Of a DNA stretch of 5,329 nucleotides, positions 1 through 5,329 are shown piece by piece. The stretch lies in assembly GCA_002470565.1 (NCBI GenBank), contig DKMQ01000069.1:1-5329 (forward strand), written 5' to 3'. Source of the DNA: Oceanospirillaceae bacterium UBA7410. GTDB taxonomy: Bacteria > Pseudomonadota > Gammaproteobacteria > Pseudomonadales > Balneatricaceae. Made by a program: the position numbers and the translations under genes. Below the pieces are notes generated by a model. The model was not told the origin of the DNA. It saw only the letters and a program-made list of their open reading frames with translations, and did not search any database. Positions within the stretch are counted from its first letter, which is position 1, and each line of letters starts with the position of its first letter.

Positions 1-1
1 T

Positions 2-652
2 GCCATGGTGGCTAGAGACTTTGACGCGCCAGCGGATGCGAATGAGGATAATGCGTATGAAGTCACGATCATTGCGACGGACTCTGATGGCAACACTGCT
101 TCTGAATCTCAAACAGTGACAGTGATCGATAATCCGATTGAGGATGTGGCAGTTATCGGCACGCAAACCTGGAGTGCTTCTAATGTTTCAATAGTACCTT
201 CTGCATATAACAGTCTAGGTTCTGATTATTGGACTGCTTATGATGGTAGTCACGGTAGTGGTAGTGCAGCAGATGAAGATGGTTATTATTACACTTGGGA
301 TGCAGCGATGAATGCTTGTCCTATTGGTTGGCGCTTACCTTCAGACGCCGACTGGAAAATTTTAGAAGGTGCTTTAGGTATGAGTACTACTGCACAAGAT
401 GGGACGGCCCAGCGTGGTACTGATCAAGGCACACAGCTACAAGTAGGAGGCACTAGTGGCTTCGAGGCTAAGTTGACGGGCAGGCGCGAGACTAATGGTG
501 TTTTCTACAATCGTGGAGACTACACGTTTCTTTGGAGTAGTACGGAGTCAGGTAGTAAAGTCACCACTCGTAGCCTGACCCATGTCCCCACAGTGATCCG
601 AGGTGATTCCGATAAAGCGTCCGGGTATAGTGTTCGCTGCCTAAAGAATTAA
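2..652 (+). CDS. C-terminal part of a FISUMP-domain surface protein with a cadherin-like repeat (5' end outside window)
   Basis: The reading frame is open to the left edge, and the first ATG (position 5) falls inside a domain, so this is the end of a longer protein rather than a 215-residue gene. Counting from that ATG, residues 4-42 look like the last strands of a cadherin-like repeat: acidic PADANEDN, then YEVTIIATDSDGN and a TVTV strand, a pattern typical of tandem calcium-binding adhesin repeats. Residues 50-215 match the FISUMP domain (Fibrobacter succinogenes major paralogous domain): IGTQTW near the start, YYYTWDAAMNACPIGWRLPS at 94-113, LWSSTES at 176-182, and the terminal GYSVRC. Cys105 and Cys212 could form a disulfide (inference). 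FISUMP proteins are usually exported or cell-surface proteins of unknown biochemical role; adhesion is an inference from the cadherin-like part. No sorting signal or transmembrane segment is seen at the C-terminus. A strong terminator follows, so it is transcribed separately from xerD. Confidence 0.85.
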   Translation, partial: AMVARDFDAPADANEDNAYEVTIIATDSDGNTASESQTVTVIDNPIEDVAVIGTQTWSASNVSIVPSAYNSLGSDYWTAYDGSHGSGSAADEDGYYYTWDAAMNACPIGWRLPSDADWKILEGALGMSTTAQDGTAQRGTDQGTQLQVGGTSGFEAKLTGRRETNGVFYNRGDYTFLWSSTESGSKVTTRSLTHVPTVIRGDSDKASGYSVRCLKN

Positions 653-678
653 TCCAATACTTTGGCACTTTGGCCCAG

Positions 679-691
679 CCCAGTCGCTGGG
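679..691 (+). other. Short hairpin preceding the terminator
   Basis: CCCAG (679-683) pairs with CTGGG (687-691) around the three-base loop TCG. It lies between the stop codon of the FISUMP gene and the main terminator hairpin and has no T-run of its own. It may simply stabilise the 3' end of the transcript, or be chance; the stem is only five pairs. Confidence 0.35.
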
Positions 692-697
692 TATTCA

Positions 698-725
698 CCA
701 CCCAAGCTAGCTTGGGTGGCTTTTT
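698..725 (+). terminator. Rho-independent terminator after the FISUMP gene
   Basis: Positions 698-719 are a perfect 22-base palindrome. As RNA it folds into a nine-pair stem, CCACCCAAG against CTTGGGTGG, with a CTAG loop, and is followed at once by C and five T (721-725). It starts 45 bases after the stop codon of the upstream gene. On the opposite strand there is no T-run after the stem, so it should act in the + direction only. It separates the surface-protein gene from the xerD unit. Confidence 0.9.
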
Positions 726-833
726 AATGACATAACAAGGAATTAAGAGCTTTAAAGAAGGGTTTAATACCCCATTAAGAACCTAGGTTAAACGTAGAGA
801 TTTAGGCAGGGGCCAACTTATCGTTGCTGTAAT

Positions 834-860
834 CCCGCTTAAACCATATTTTGACGCGGG
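834..860. other. Imperfect ten-pair hairpin in the intergenic gap
   Basis: CCCGC (834-838) pairs with GCGGG (856-860), and directly inside it TTAAA (839-843) pairs with TTTGA (850-854), including one G-T pair. One C (855) is bulged out and the loop is six bases (CCATAT). No T-run follows on the + strand, so it is not an ordinary terminator. It could be a structured part of an untranslated region, a decayed repeat, or chance. No second copy is present in the window. Confidence 0.4.
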
Positions 861-1173
861 TTAGTGTAGATCCAAAGTTATTGTGTGGGCGATTTTGGAC
901 ATTTTTAATGTTATAAAACAAGTAATGGTTCAACCACTTACACCCCACACGTTAAATAGCCTGTAGTTTTTGCCATTAGCGAGCTGGCCAGGCATAAGCC
1001 CATCGACTAACATTGATTAATTAATATTGTTACTGATCAAGCTTCTCACTTTTCCCTTACAAGACGTTTCTTAGGTTTTATAAGTAAGTTGAGTTTAAGC
1101 TTACGATAAATGCGATACGCGCGTTTTTTGGTCTAAACTTGATAACAGATTCTAAAAGGGCTTCGCGCACTTA

Positions 1174-1202
1174 GATACAATACATCTTTTACATACTATA
1201 CT
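1174..1202 (+). promoter_or_regulatory. Weak candidate promoter for xerD-dsbC
   Basis: TATACT at 1197-1202 is a good -10 match (5 of 6 to TATAAT). Seventeen bases upstream, GATACA (1174-1179) matches only the second half of the -35 consensus TTGACA. The predicted transcript would start near 1209, about 60 bases before the xerD start codon. This is the best pair I found in the 150 bases before the gene, but the -35 is poor and the real promoter may lie elsewhere in the gap. Confidence 0.3.
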
Positions 1203-1268
1203 CTAAGCAATGCAGGCGCTGCTGCAGAACCTTTGCCTCAAATAATAATTCAAGGTGTTAGCTGATTA

Positions 1269-2162
1269 ATGAGTAATGATATTCAATTTATCAAATACTA
1301 CACAGACTCACTATGGCTAGAAAAAGGCTTGAGTAAAAATACCCTTGTAAGTTACAACACAGACCTGCACCAGCTGCATGAATACCTTAAACTGCGTAAT
1401 CTAACTTTGGTGGCAACGCAAGCAAATGATTTGATGAGCTTTTTGGCGCAGCGCTCTAAAAAAGGTATTAAGCCGCGTTCTTTAGCTAGACACTTGTCTA
1501 GCATTAAAGGCTTTTACCAATACATGGTGCGTGAAAATCATTTACAGGCTAACCCTGCGTCATTGATTGATGCGCCCAAGCAAGGGCGCCCCATTCCTAA
1601 ATCACTCACAGAAGCAGATGTTGAAGCTTTATTGGCGGCTCCCAATATCACCACAAACATTGGTCTTAGAGACAGGGCAATGCTTGAGCTTTTATATGCC
1701 TGCGGATTGCGAGTAAGTGAGCTGTGTGAGCTGGATATGAGCCAGCTCAACCTTGCGGCAGGGGTGGTAAAAGTCTTTGGTAAAGGATCTAAAGAGCGAT
1801 TAGTGCCTATTGGAGAGGTGGCCCAAGACTGGCTGCAAAAATATATTAAGCAAGCAAGGCCGCAGCTATTAAAAGCCACTGCAAGCGGCGTGCTATTCCC
1901 TAGTAATAGGGGCCAACATATGACTCGGCAAACTTTTTGGCACCGCATAAAACAACATGGTGTTGCCGCTCAAATTCAAAAGCCGCTCTCTCCCCATGTA
2001 ATAAGGCATGCTTTTGCCACACATTTATTAAATCATGGTGCCGACTTACGGGTGATTCAAATACTCTTAGGCCATAGTGATTTATCAACCACACAGATAT
2101 ATACTCATGTGGCTACGCAGCGATTACAAAATTTACATTCACAACACCATCCCAGAGGCTAG
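1269..2162 (+). CDS. xerD: Site-specific tyrosine recombinase XerD
   Basis: XerD acts with XerC at the dif site, under FtsK control, to resolve chromosome dimers before division; some plasmids and phages also use it. The 297-residue length is normal for the family. Residues 1-100 form the SAM-like N-terminal DNA-binding domain, with the family-typical LWLEKGLSKNTLVSY at 15-29. The catalytic domain (about 108-297) carries the full tyrosine-recombinase set: Arg148 (in YACGLRVSEL), Lys172 (GKGSKERLVP), His243 and Arg246 (SPHVIRHAFATHLLNHGADL), His269 (LLGHSDLSTTQIYTH) and the nucleophile Tyr278. MTRQTFWHRIK at 218-228 and the ending HHPRG are very close to E. coli XerD, separating it from XerC and phage integrases. 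The start ATG has AAGGTG eleven bases upstream, slightly far. dsbC follows after nine bases, so the two are probably co-transcribed. Nothing ties it to a mobile element; this is the housekeeping gene. Confidence 0.97.
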   Translation: MSNDIQFIKYYTDSLWLEKGLSKNTLVSYNTDLHQLHEYLKLRNLTLVATQANDLMSFLAQRSKKGIKPRSLARHLSSIKGFYQYMVRENHLQANPASLIDAPKQGRPIPKSLTEADVEALLAAPNITTNIGLRDRAMLELLYACGLRVSELCELDMSQLNLAAGVVKVFGKGSKERLVPIGEVAQDWLQKYIKQARPQLLKATASGVLFPSNRGQHMTRQTFWHRIKQHGVAAQIQKPLSPHVIRHAFATHLLNHGADLRVIQILLGHSDLSTTQIYTHVATQRLQNLHSQHHPRG

Positions 2163-2171
2163 ACTCTTATT

Positions 2172-2927
2172 ATGCGTTTACTGACTATTAAAACGGCCAC
2201 CAGATTAATTTTTTCATTGTCTTTTTTCGCATCTATTGCGTTAGCTGCAGATTACACCAAGTTAGAGGCTGGTTTGGCAAGAATAAATCCAGACATAAAG
2301 GCCTTAAGTATTGAGCCCACACCGATGGAAGGCATGTATGACATCGTGCTTAACACAGGTGATCAAATCTATATGCATGAAGATGGTACTTTTTTCTTTG
2401 CAGGCTCTATGTTTCAAAACCCTATTGGTGCAAGGCTAGTTAATTTAACCCAAGCCAGTAGTTTAAAAAAGACACTTATCGCTATGCAAAGTGATGCAGC
2501 TCAAAAAGCATGGGTGTTTCCTGCTAAAGGTGAAAAAAAGGCCAGTATTACTATATTCACTGACGTCGACTGTTTTTATTGCCAAAAGCTACATGCAGAA
2601 ATGGATCAGCTAAATGGTTATGGTATCGAAGTGAGGTACCTAGCCTTTCCTCGCGCAGGCCTACAATCGTCTAGCTACCAGGTATTGGTAGACTCTTGGT
2701 GTGCACAAAATCCTAATGAATTTTTAACACAGGCCAAGCTTCGTTCGCACAATAAACAAAGCCCTCAAGACTCCCCTGAACTGTGTGATAACCCTGTGGC
2801 TGCGCATTATGCACTGGGTGAGGTCATAGGCGTTACTGGCACTCCAGCCATAGTGTTAGATTCTGGCCAACTTATGCCTGGTTATGTGCCAGCAGAAGAA
2901 ATGGCTAAGCGCTTAGGCATTCTTTAA
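2172..2927 (+). CDS. dsbC: Periplasmic thiol:disulfide interchange protein DsbC
   Basis: DsbC is a dimeric periplasmic isomerase that reshuffles wrong disulfides and is kept reduced by DsbD. The protein has 251 residues. Residues 1-25 are a signal peptide: basic start, hydrophobic run LIFSLSFFASIA, cleavage probably after ALA (25) or one residue later. Residues about 26-90 match the DsbC/DsbG N-terminal dimerisation domain, including YDIVLNTGDQIYMHEDGTFFFAG. A linker leads to the thioredoxin-like domain with the redox motif CFYC at 134-137 (in FTDVDCFYCQKLH) and the cis-proline loop TGTPA (Pro225). Cys177 and Cys205 fit the structural disulfide pair of E. coli DsbC. The Phe at the first variable position is unusual, since E. 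coli DsbC has CGYC and DsbG has CPYC. The start lies nine bases after xerD; AGAGG inside the xerD end is 13 bases away, so translation may be coupled. DsbG is the main alternative, but the gene order favours DsbC. Confidence 0.93.
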   Translation: MRLLTIKTATRLIFSLSFFASIALAADYTKLEAGLARINPDIKALSIEPTPMEGMYDIVLNTGDQIYMHEDGTFFFAGSMFQNPIGARLVNLTQASSLKKTLIAMQSDAAQKAWVFPAKGEKKASITIFTDVDCFYCQKLHAEMDQLNGYGIEVRYLAFPRAGLQSSSYQVLVDSWCAQNPNEFLTQAKLRSHNKQSPQDSPELCDNPVAAHYALGEVIGVTGTPAIVLDSGQLMPGYVPAEEMAKRLGIL

Positions 2928-2951
2928 CAGCGTTTTCGTTCTGCTTATAAG

Positions 2952-2972
2952 CTGACAGGCAAAGCCTGTTAG
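2952..2972 (+). repeat. Inverted repeat within the hom promoter
   Basis: ACAGGC (2955-2960) and GCCTGT (2964-2969) are perfect complements around AAA. With one G-T pair the stem extends outward to CTGACAGGC/GCCTGTTAG, nine pairs in all. It lies 24 bases after the dsbC stop. Without a directly following T-run it is at best a weak terminator for xerD-dsbC; because it fills the -35/-10 spacer of the next promoter, it could also be an operator. Which role is real cannot be told from sequence alone. Confidence 0.55.
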
Positions 2973-2980
2973 GCTACAAT
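2952..2980 (+). promoter_or_regulatory. Sigma70-type promoter of hom-thrC
   Basis: CTGACA (2952-2957; 5 of 6 to TTGACA) and TACAAT (2975-2980; 5 of 6 to TATAAT) are separated by an ideal 17 bases. The transcript should start near 2987, giving a leader of about 40-50 bases. It lies in the 98-base gap between dsbC and hom, so threonine-branch genes can be expressed apart from xerD-dsbC. The spacer is occupied by an inverted repeat. No attenuator of the E. coli thrL type is visible: the leader has no run of threonine or isoleucine codons. Confidence 0.7.
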
Positions 2981-3009
2981 ATGCGCCTTGTTTTATACAT
3001 TAATTGATA

Positions 3010-3025
3010 TGCGAATTTTTTCGCA
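3010..3025 (+). promoter_or_regulatory. Hairpin directly in front of the hom start region
   Basis: TGCGAA (3010-3015) pairs perfectly with TTCGCA (3020-3025) around a TTTT loop. The stem ends on the base before the ATG at 3026 and covers the place where that ATG's ribosome site would have to be. It leaves the GGGG at 3028-3031 and the TTG at 3038 free. It may influence translation initiation of hom; the six-pair stem is modest. Confidence 0.4.
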
Positions 3026-4339
3026 ATGGGGTTTACCTTGAAACCGGTAAGAGTTGGTATTTGTGGATTTGGCACCGTGGGTGGCGGTACGTTTAACGTT
3101 TTAGAACGTAATAGCAAGGAAATTACCCGCCGCACGGGCCGCGCTATTGTGGTTGAACAGATTGCGCAGCGTCGTCCAAACATTAATTGTGACACTGGTG
3201 ACACAAGCATCACGGATGACATTTTTGCCGTAGCCAACAACCCCAATGTGGATGTTTTGATAGAGCTTATTGGTGGTCATGAACCTGCCAAAGAGCTGGT
3301 GCTTACCGCTATCCGAAATGGTAAGCATGTGGTTACAGCCAACAAAGCTTTGATTGCAGTGCATGGTAATGAAATTTTTGAAGCAGCTGCCAAGCATAAT
3401 GTAGTGGTGGCTTATGAAGCGGCTATCGCAGGTGGCATTCCTATCGTTAAAGCGATGAGAGAAGGTTTGGCTGCGAATAGTATTGATTGGTTAGCAGGCA
3501 TCATCAATGGCACAGGCAATTTTATTCTTACAGAAATGCGTGACAAAGGCCGTGCATTTGCCGACGTGCTTCAAGAAGCACAAGAGCTTGGTTATGCCGA
3601 AGCTGATCCTACCTTTGACGTAGAAGGCATCGATGCGGCTCATAAGCTAACTATCTTATCTTCTGTTGCTTTTGGTATTCCTTTGCAATTTGACCAGTGT
3701 TACACCGAAGGTATCAGCAAAATATCAGCGCAAGATGTGGCTAATGCCGAATCTTTAGGTTTTAGAATTAAGCACCTAGGCCTCACGCGTCGCACGCCAG
3801 AAGGCATAGAGCTGCGTGTCCACCCTACATTAATTCCAGAAAAACGTTTAATCGCTAATGTGAATGGCGTGATGAATGCCGTTTTAGTAGAAGGCGACGC
3901 AGTAGGTCCCACTATGTATTACGGCGCTGGCGCTGGCGCAGAGCCTACTGCCTCTTCTGTAATAGCTGATTTGGTAGATATTGTACGTGACATGTCTTTA
4001 GATCAAACGGTACGGATGCCATCTTTAGGCTTCTCACCTGAAACTATGTCCGATAGCCCTATTTTACCTATGGAAAAGGTCGTTACAGCCTTTTACATGC
4101 GTATTAACGTGTCTGAAAAGCCTGGTGTTTTGGCTCAAATTACTCAAATTTTGGGTGATGCAGGCATTAGTATTGAAGCCATTCGCCAACACACTCATGT
4201 GTCAGCCCAAGTGCCTGTGATTATATTGACTCGCCCAGTAGTAGAGGGCCATATGAATAGCGCCATCGCAGCTATTGAAGCCCTGGCAGATGTGAGCGGT
4301 GAAGTTACTCGTATTCGTGTTGAAAACTTAGGCGGCTAA
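3026..4339 (+). CDS. hom: Homoserine dehydrogenase (monofunctional, with ACT domain)
   Basis: Hom reduces aspartate 4-semialdehyde to homoserine with NAD(P)H in the cytoplasm, the branch step towards threonine and methionine. The 437 residues are a normal length for the ACT-containing monofunctional form; no aspartokinase domain is fused as in E. coli ThrA. Nucleotide-binding motif: GICGFGTVGGG at 11-21. Catalytic region: Lys107 in TANKAL, GIINGTGNFILTEM at 158-171, and AEADPTFDVEGIDAAHK at 191-207, where Glu192, Asp203 and Lys207 align with Glu208, Asp219 and Lys223 of yeast Hom6. An ACT domain spans about 355-433 (MRINVSEKPGVLAQI), typical for feedback control by threonine. The coordinates use the outer ATG, but TTG at 3038 may be the true start: relatives begin MKPV-VGICG, which fits LKPVRVGICG from 3038, and GGGG sits six bases before it, while the ATG lacks a ribosome site. 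The gene has its own promoter and leads the operon with thrC. Confidence 0.96.
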   Translation: MGFTLKPVRVGICGFGTVGGGTFNVLERNSKEITRRTGRAIVVEQIAQRRPNINCDTGDTSITDDIFAVANNPNVDVLIELIGGHEPAKELVLTAIRNGKHVVTANKALIAVHGNEIFEAAAKHNVVVAYEAAIAGGIPIVKAMREGLAANSIDWLAGIINGTGNFILTEMRDKGRAFADVLQEAQELGYAEADPTFDVEGIDAAHKLTILSSVAFGIPLQFDQCYTEGISKISAQDVANAESLGFRIKHLGLTRRTPEGIELRVHPTLIPEKRLIANVNGVMNAVLVEGDAVGPTMYYGAGAGAEPTASSVIADLVDIVRDMSLDQTVRMPSLGFSPETMSDSPILPMEKVVTAFYMRINVSEKPGVLAQITQILGDAGISIEAIRQHTHVSAQVPVIILTRPVVEGHMNSAIAAIEALADVSGEVTRIRVENLGG

Positions 4340-4345
4340 AAAATT

Positions 4346-5329
4346 ATGCGTTATATCAGTACACGTGGTCAGGCCCCAAGCCTTAGCTTTGAAGATGTGT
4401 TGCTCACAGGCCTAGCCAGTGACGGTGGCCTTTATGTGCCAGAAACATTACCTCAATTTAGTCATGAAGAAATTGCATCTTGGTCCAAGCTTAATTATGC
4501 CGATCTAGCCCATAAAATTTTATTGCCGTTTGTTGAAGCAGATGTAAGTAGTAGTGAGCTGAAAGTGATGGTGGATGAAACCTACGCCGGTTTTAATCAT
4601 AAGGCTGTGGCGCCATTAGTTCAGCTAGATAAAAACGAATGGGTGTTAGAGCTATTTCATGGGCCTACTTTAGCCTTTAAAGATTTTGCCTTGCAGTTGT
4701 TGGGCCGTTTAATGGACAACGCGCTGATTAAACGTGACAAGCATTTAGTGATTATGGGTGCTACTTCTGGCGATACAGGCTCTGCCGCTATCGAAGGGTG
4801 TAAACATAGTAAACGTGTAAAAATGTTTATCCTGCACCCCCATGAACGCGTGTCAGAAGTGCAGCGCCGCCAGATGACTACCTTAATCGGTGATAATATT
4901 CACAACATTGCTGTGCGTGGTAATTTTGATGATTGTCAGCAAATGGTTAAACAAAGTTTTGCAGATCAGTCTTTCTTAAATGGCGGACAGCTCGGCGCAG
5001 TAAATTCAATTAACTGGGCTCGTATTATGGCTCAGATTGTCTACTATTTTTATGCCGCAGTGGCTTTGGGAGGGCCTCATCGCAAGGTTTCCTTTAGCGT
5101 ACCTACCGGTAACTTTGGTGACATTTATGCAGGCTATTTAGCTCAAAAGATGGGTTTACCCATTGCGCAGCTTGTTGTGGCTACCAACGAAAATGATATT
5201 TTGCATCGTTGCATTAGTGCCAATCAATACCAAAAGCATGGGCTAGTACAAACCTTGTCTCCTAGCATGGATATTATGGTGTCCAGTAATTTTGAACGCT
5301 TGTTATTTGATTTATATGATCGTGATGGC
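4346..5329 (+). CDS. thrC: Threonine synthase, N-terminal 328 residues (3' end outside window)
   Basis: ThrC is a pyridoxal-phosphate enzyme that converts O-phosphohomoserine to threonine and phosphate, the last step of the pathway. The frame runs uninterrupted from ATG 4346 to the last base, giving 328 residues; the family is usually about 460-470, so roughly the last 140 are missing. The protein begins MRYISTRGQAPSLSFEDVLL and then ASDGGLYVPE, the standard N-terminal domain. The cofactor lysine is Lys112 in FHGPTLAFKDFALQ. GATSGDTGSAA (138-148), NGGQLGAVNSINWARI (212-227) and SVPTGNFGDI (251-260) are the expected cofactor and substrate motifs, as in the gammaproteobacterial and yeast-like class of the enzyme. 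It starts six bases after the hom stop, with GGCGG inside the hom end ten bases upstream, so translation is probably coupled to hom. No frameshift or missing catalytic residue is seen in the visible part. Confidence 0.97.
   Translation, partial: MRYISTRGQAPSLSFEDVLLTGLASDGGLYVPETLPQFSHEEIASWSKLNYADLAHKILLPFVEADVSSSELKVMVDETYAGFNHKAVAPLVQLDKNEWVLELFHGPTLAFKDFALQLLGRLMDNALIKRDKHLVIMGATSGDTGSAAIEGCKHSKRVKMFILHPHERVSEVQRRQMTTLIGDNIHNIAVRGNFDDCQQMVKQSFADQSFLNGGQLGAVNSINWARIMAQIVYYFYAAVALGGPHRKVSFSVPTGNFGDIYAGYLAQKMGLPIAQLVVATNENDILHRCISANQYQKHGLVQTLSPSMDIMVSSNFERLLFDLYDRDG

Larger units (their letters stand above)
726..1268. other. Gene-poor intergenic stretch
   Basis: I see no convincing gene here on either strand. 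Stop codons are frequent; the longest frame I examined closely is a 48-codon minus-strand stretch (802-948) that starts only with GTG and has no good ribosome site. There is no tRNA-like cloverleaf, no insertion-sequence ends and no tandem repeat. Small structures present: a 10-base palindrome AACCTAGGTT (780-789), the imperfect hairpin at 834-860, a seven-pair hairpin near 1084-1104, and a T6 run at 1124-1129. The last part must contain the xerD promoter and leader. Confidence 0.6.

Noticed and set aside
920..939. Inverted repeat AAGT...GGTTCAACC...ACTT that looks a little like a tRNA T-arm.
   Set aside because: No acceptor, D or anticodon stems can be found around it, and the pairing is interrupted and short.
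787..957. GTTAAAC (787-793) and GTTAAAT (951-957) resemble the GTTRRRY core of integron attC sites, with GGCCAAC at 811-817 as a possible partner.
   Set aside because: The partner fits the RYYYAAC consensus imperfectly, and the arms between the cores are not complementary over the length an attC hairpin needs. No cassette-like gene or integron integrase is present; XerD here is the housekeeping enzyme.
1111..1129. GC-rich patch followed by six T (1124-1129) as a second terminator.
   Set aside because: Only a three-pair stem (GCG-ATA-CGC) can be drawn and it is separated from the T-run; no gene ends just upstream.
1538..2094. Long minus-strand open frames inside xerD.
   Set aside because: They are shadow frames of a gene whose + strand product is unmistakable; their translations show no recognisable domain.
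2981..3007. Eight-codon mini-ORF (MRLVLYIN) between dsbC and hom as a leader peptide.
   Set aside because: Its ATG directly follows the -10 box, upstream of the expected transcription start, and it has no threonine or isoleucine codon run and no ribosome site.
2974..3912. Minus-strand open frames across hom.
   Set aside because: They overlap the well-supported hom coding sequence and their peptides resemble no family.

Overview
The window looks like chromosomal sequence from a gammaproteobacterium, probably a marine or aquatic relative of Pseudomonas or Cellvibrio. This rests on the gene order xerD-dsbC-hom-thrC, which I know from Pseudomonas and its relatives (in Escherichia coli, xerD-dsbC is followed by recJ instead), on the close match of the proteins to gammaproteobacterial XerD, Hom and ThrC, and on moderately AT-rich DNA. 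The genus cannot be fixed from sequence alone. All four clear genes and the fifth, partial one lie on the + strand.

Layout. Positions 2-652 hold the C-terminal end of a probably large secreted or surface protein: the tail of a cadherin-like calcium-binding repeat followed by a FISUMP-type domain. It ends just before a strong hairpin terminator (698-725). Positions 653-1268 form a gene-poor gap of about 616 bases, with the terminator, a second imperfect hairpin at 834-860, and a weak candidate promoter for the next gene. Positions 1269-2162 encode the tyrosine recombinase XerD, complete with all six catalytic residues. Nine bases later comes dsbC (2172-2927), an exported disulfide isomerase with an unusual CFYC active site. 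A good sigma70-type promoter containing an inverted repeat (2952-2980) then drives hom (3026-4339, homoserine dehydrogenase) and, six bases after it, thrC (4346 to the window end, threonine synthase, C-terminus missing).

How the genes work together. xerD and dsbC are likely co-transcribed but unrelated in function: one resolves chromosome dimers, the other repairs periplasmic disulfides. hom and thrC form a threonine-branch operon: Hom reduces aspartate semialdehyde to homoserine, and ThrC makes threonine from phosphohomoserine. The homoserine kinase that links them is not in the window. The surface-protein gene upstream is a separate transcription unit.

I found no new defence, mobile or otherwise exotic system. 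The points most worth a second look are the CFYC site in DsbC, the inverted repeat inside the hom promoter, the choice of the hom start codon, and the truncated FISUMP/cadherin-like protein with the structured gap after it.
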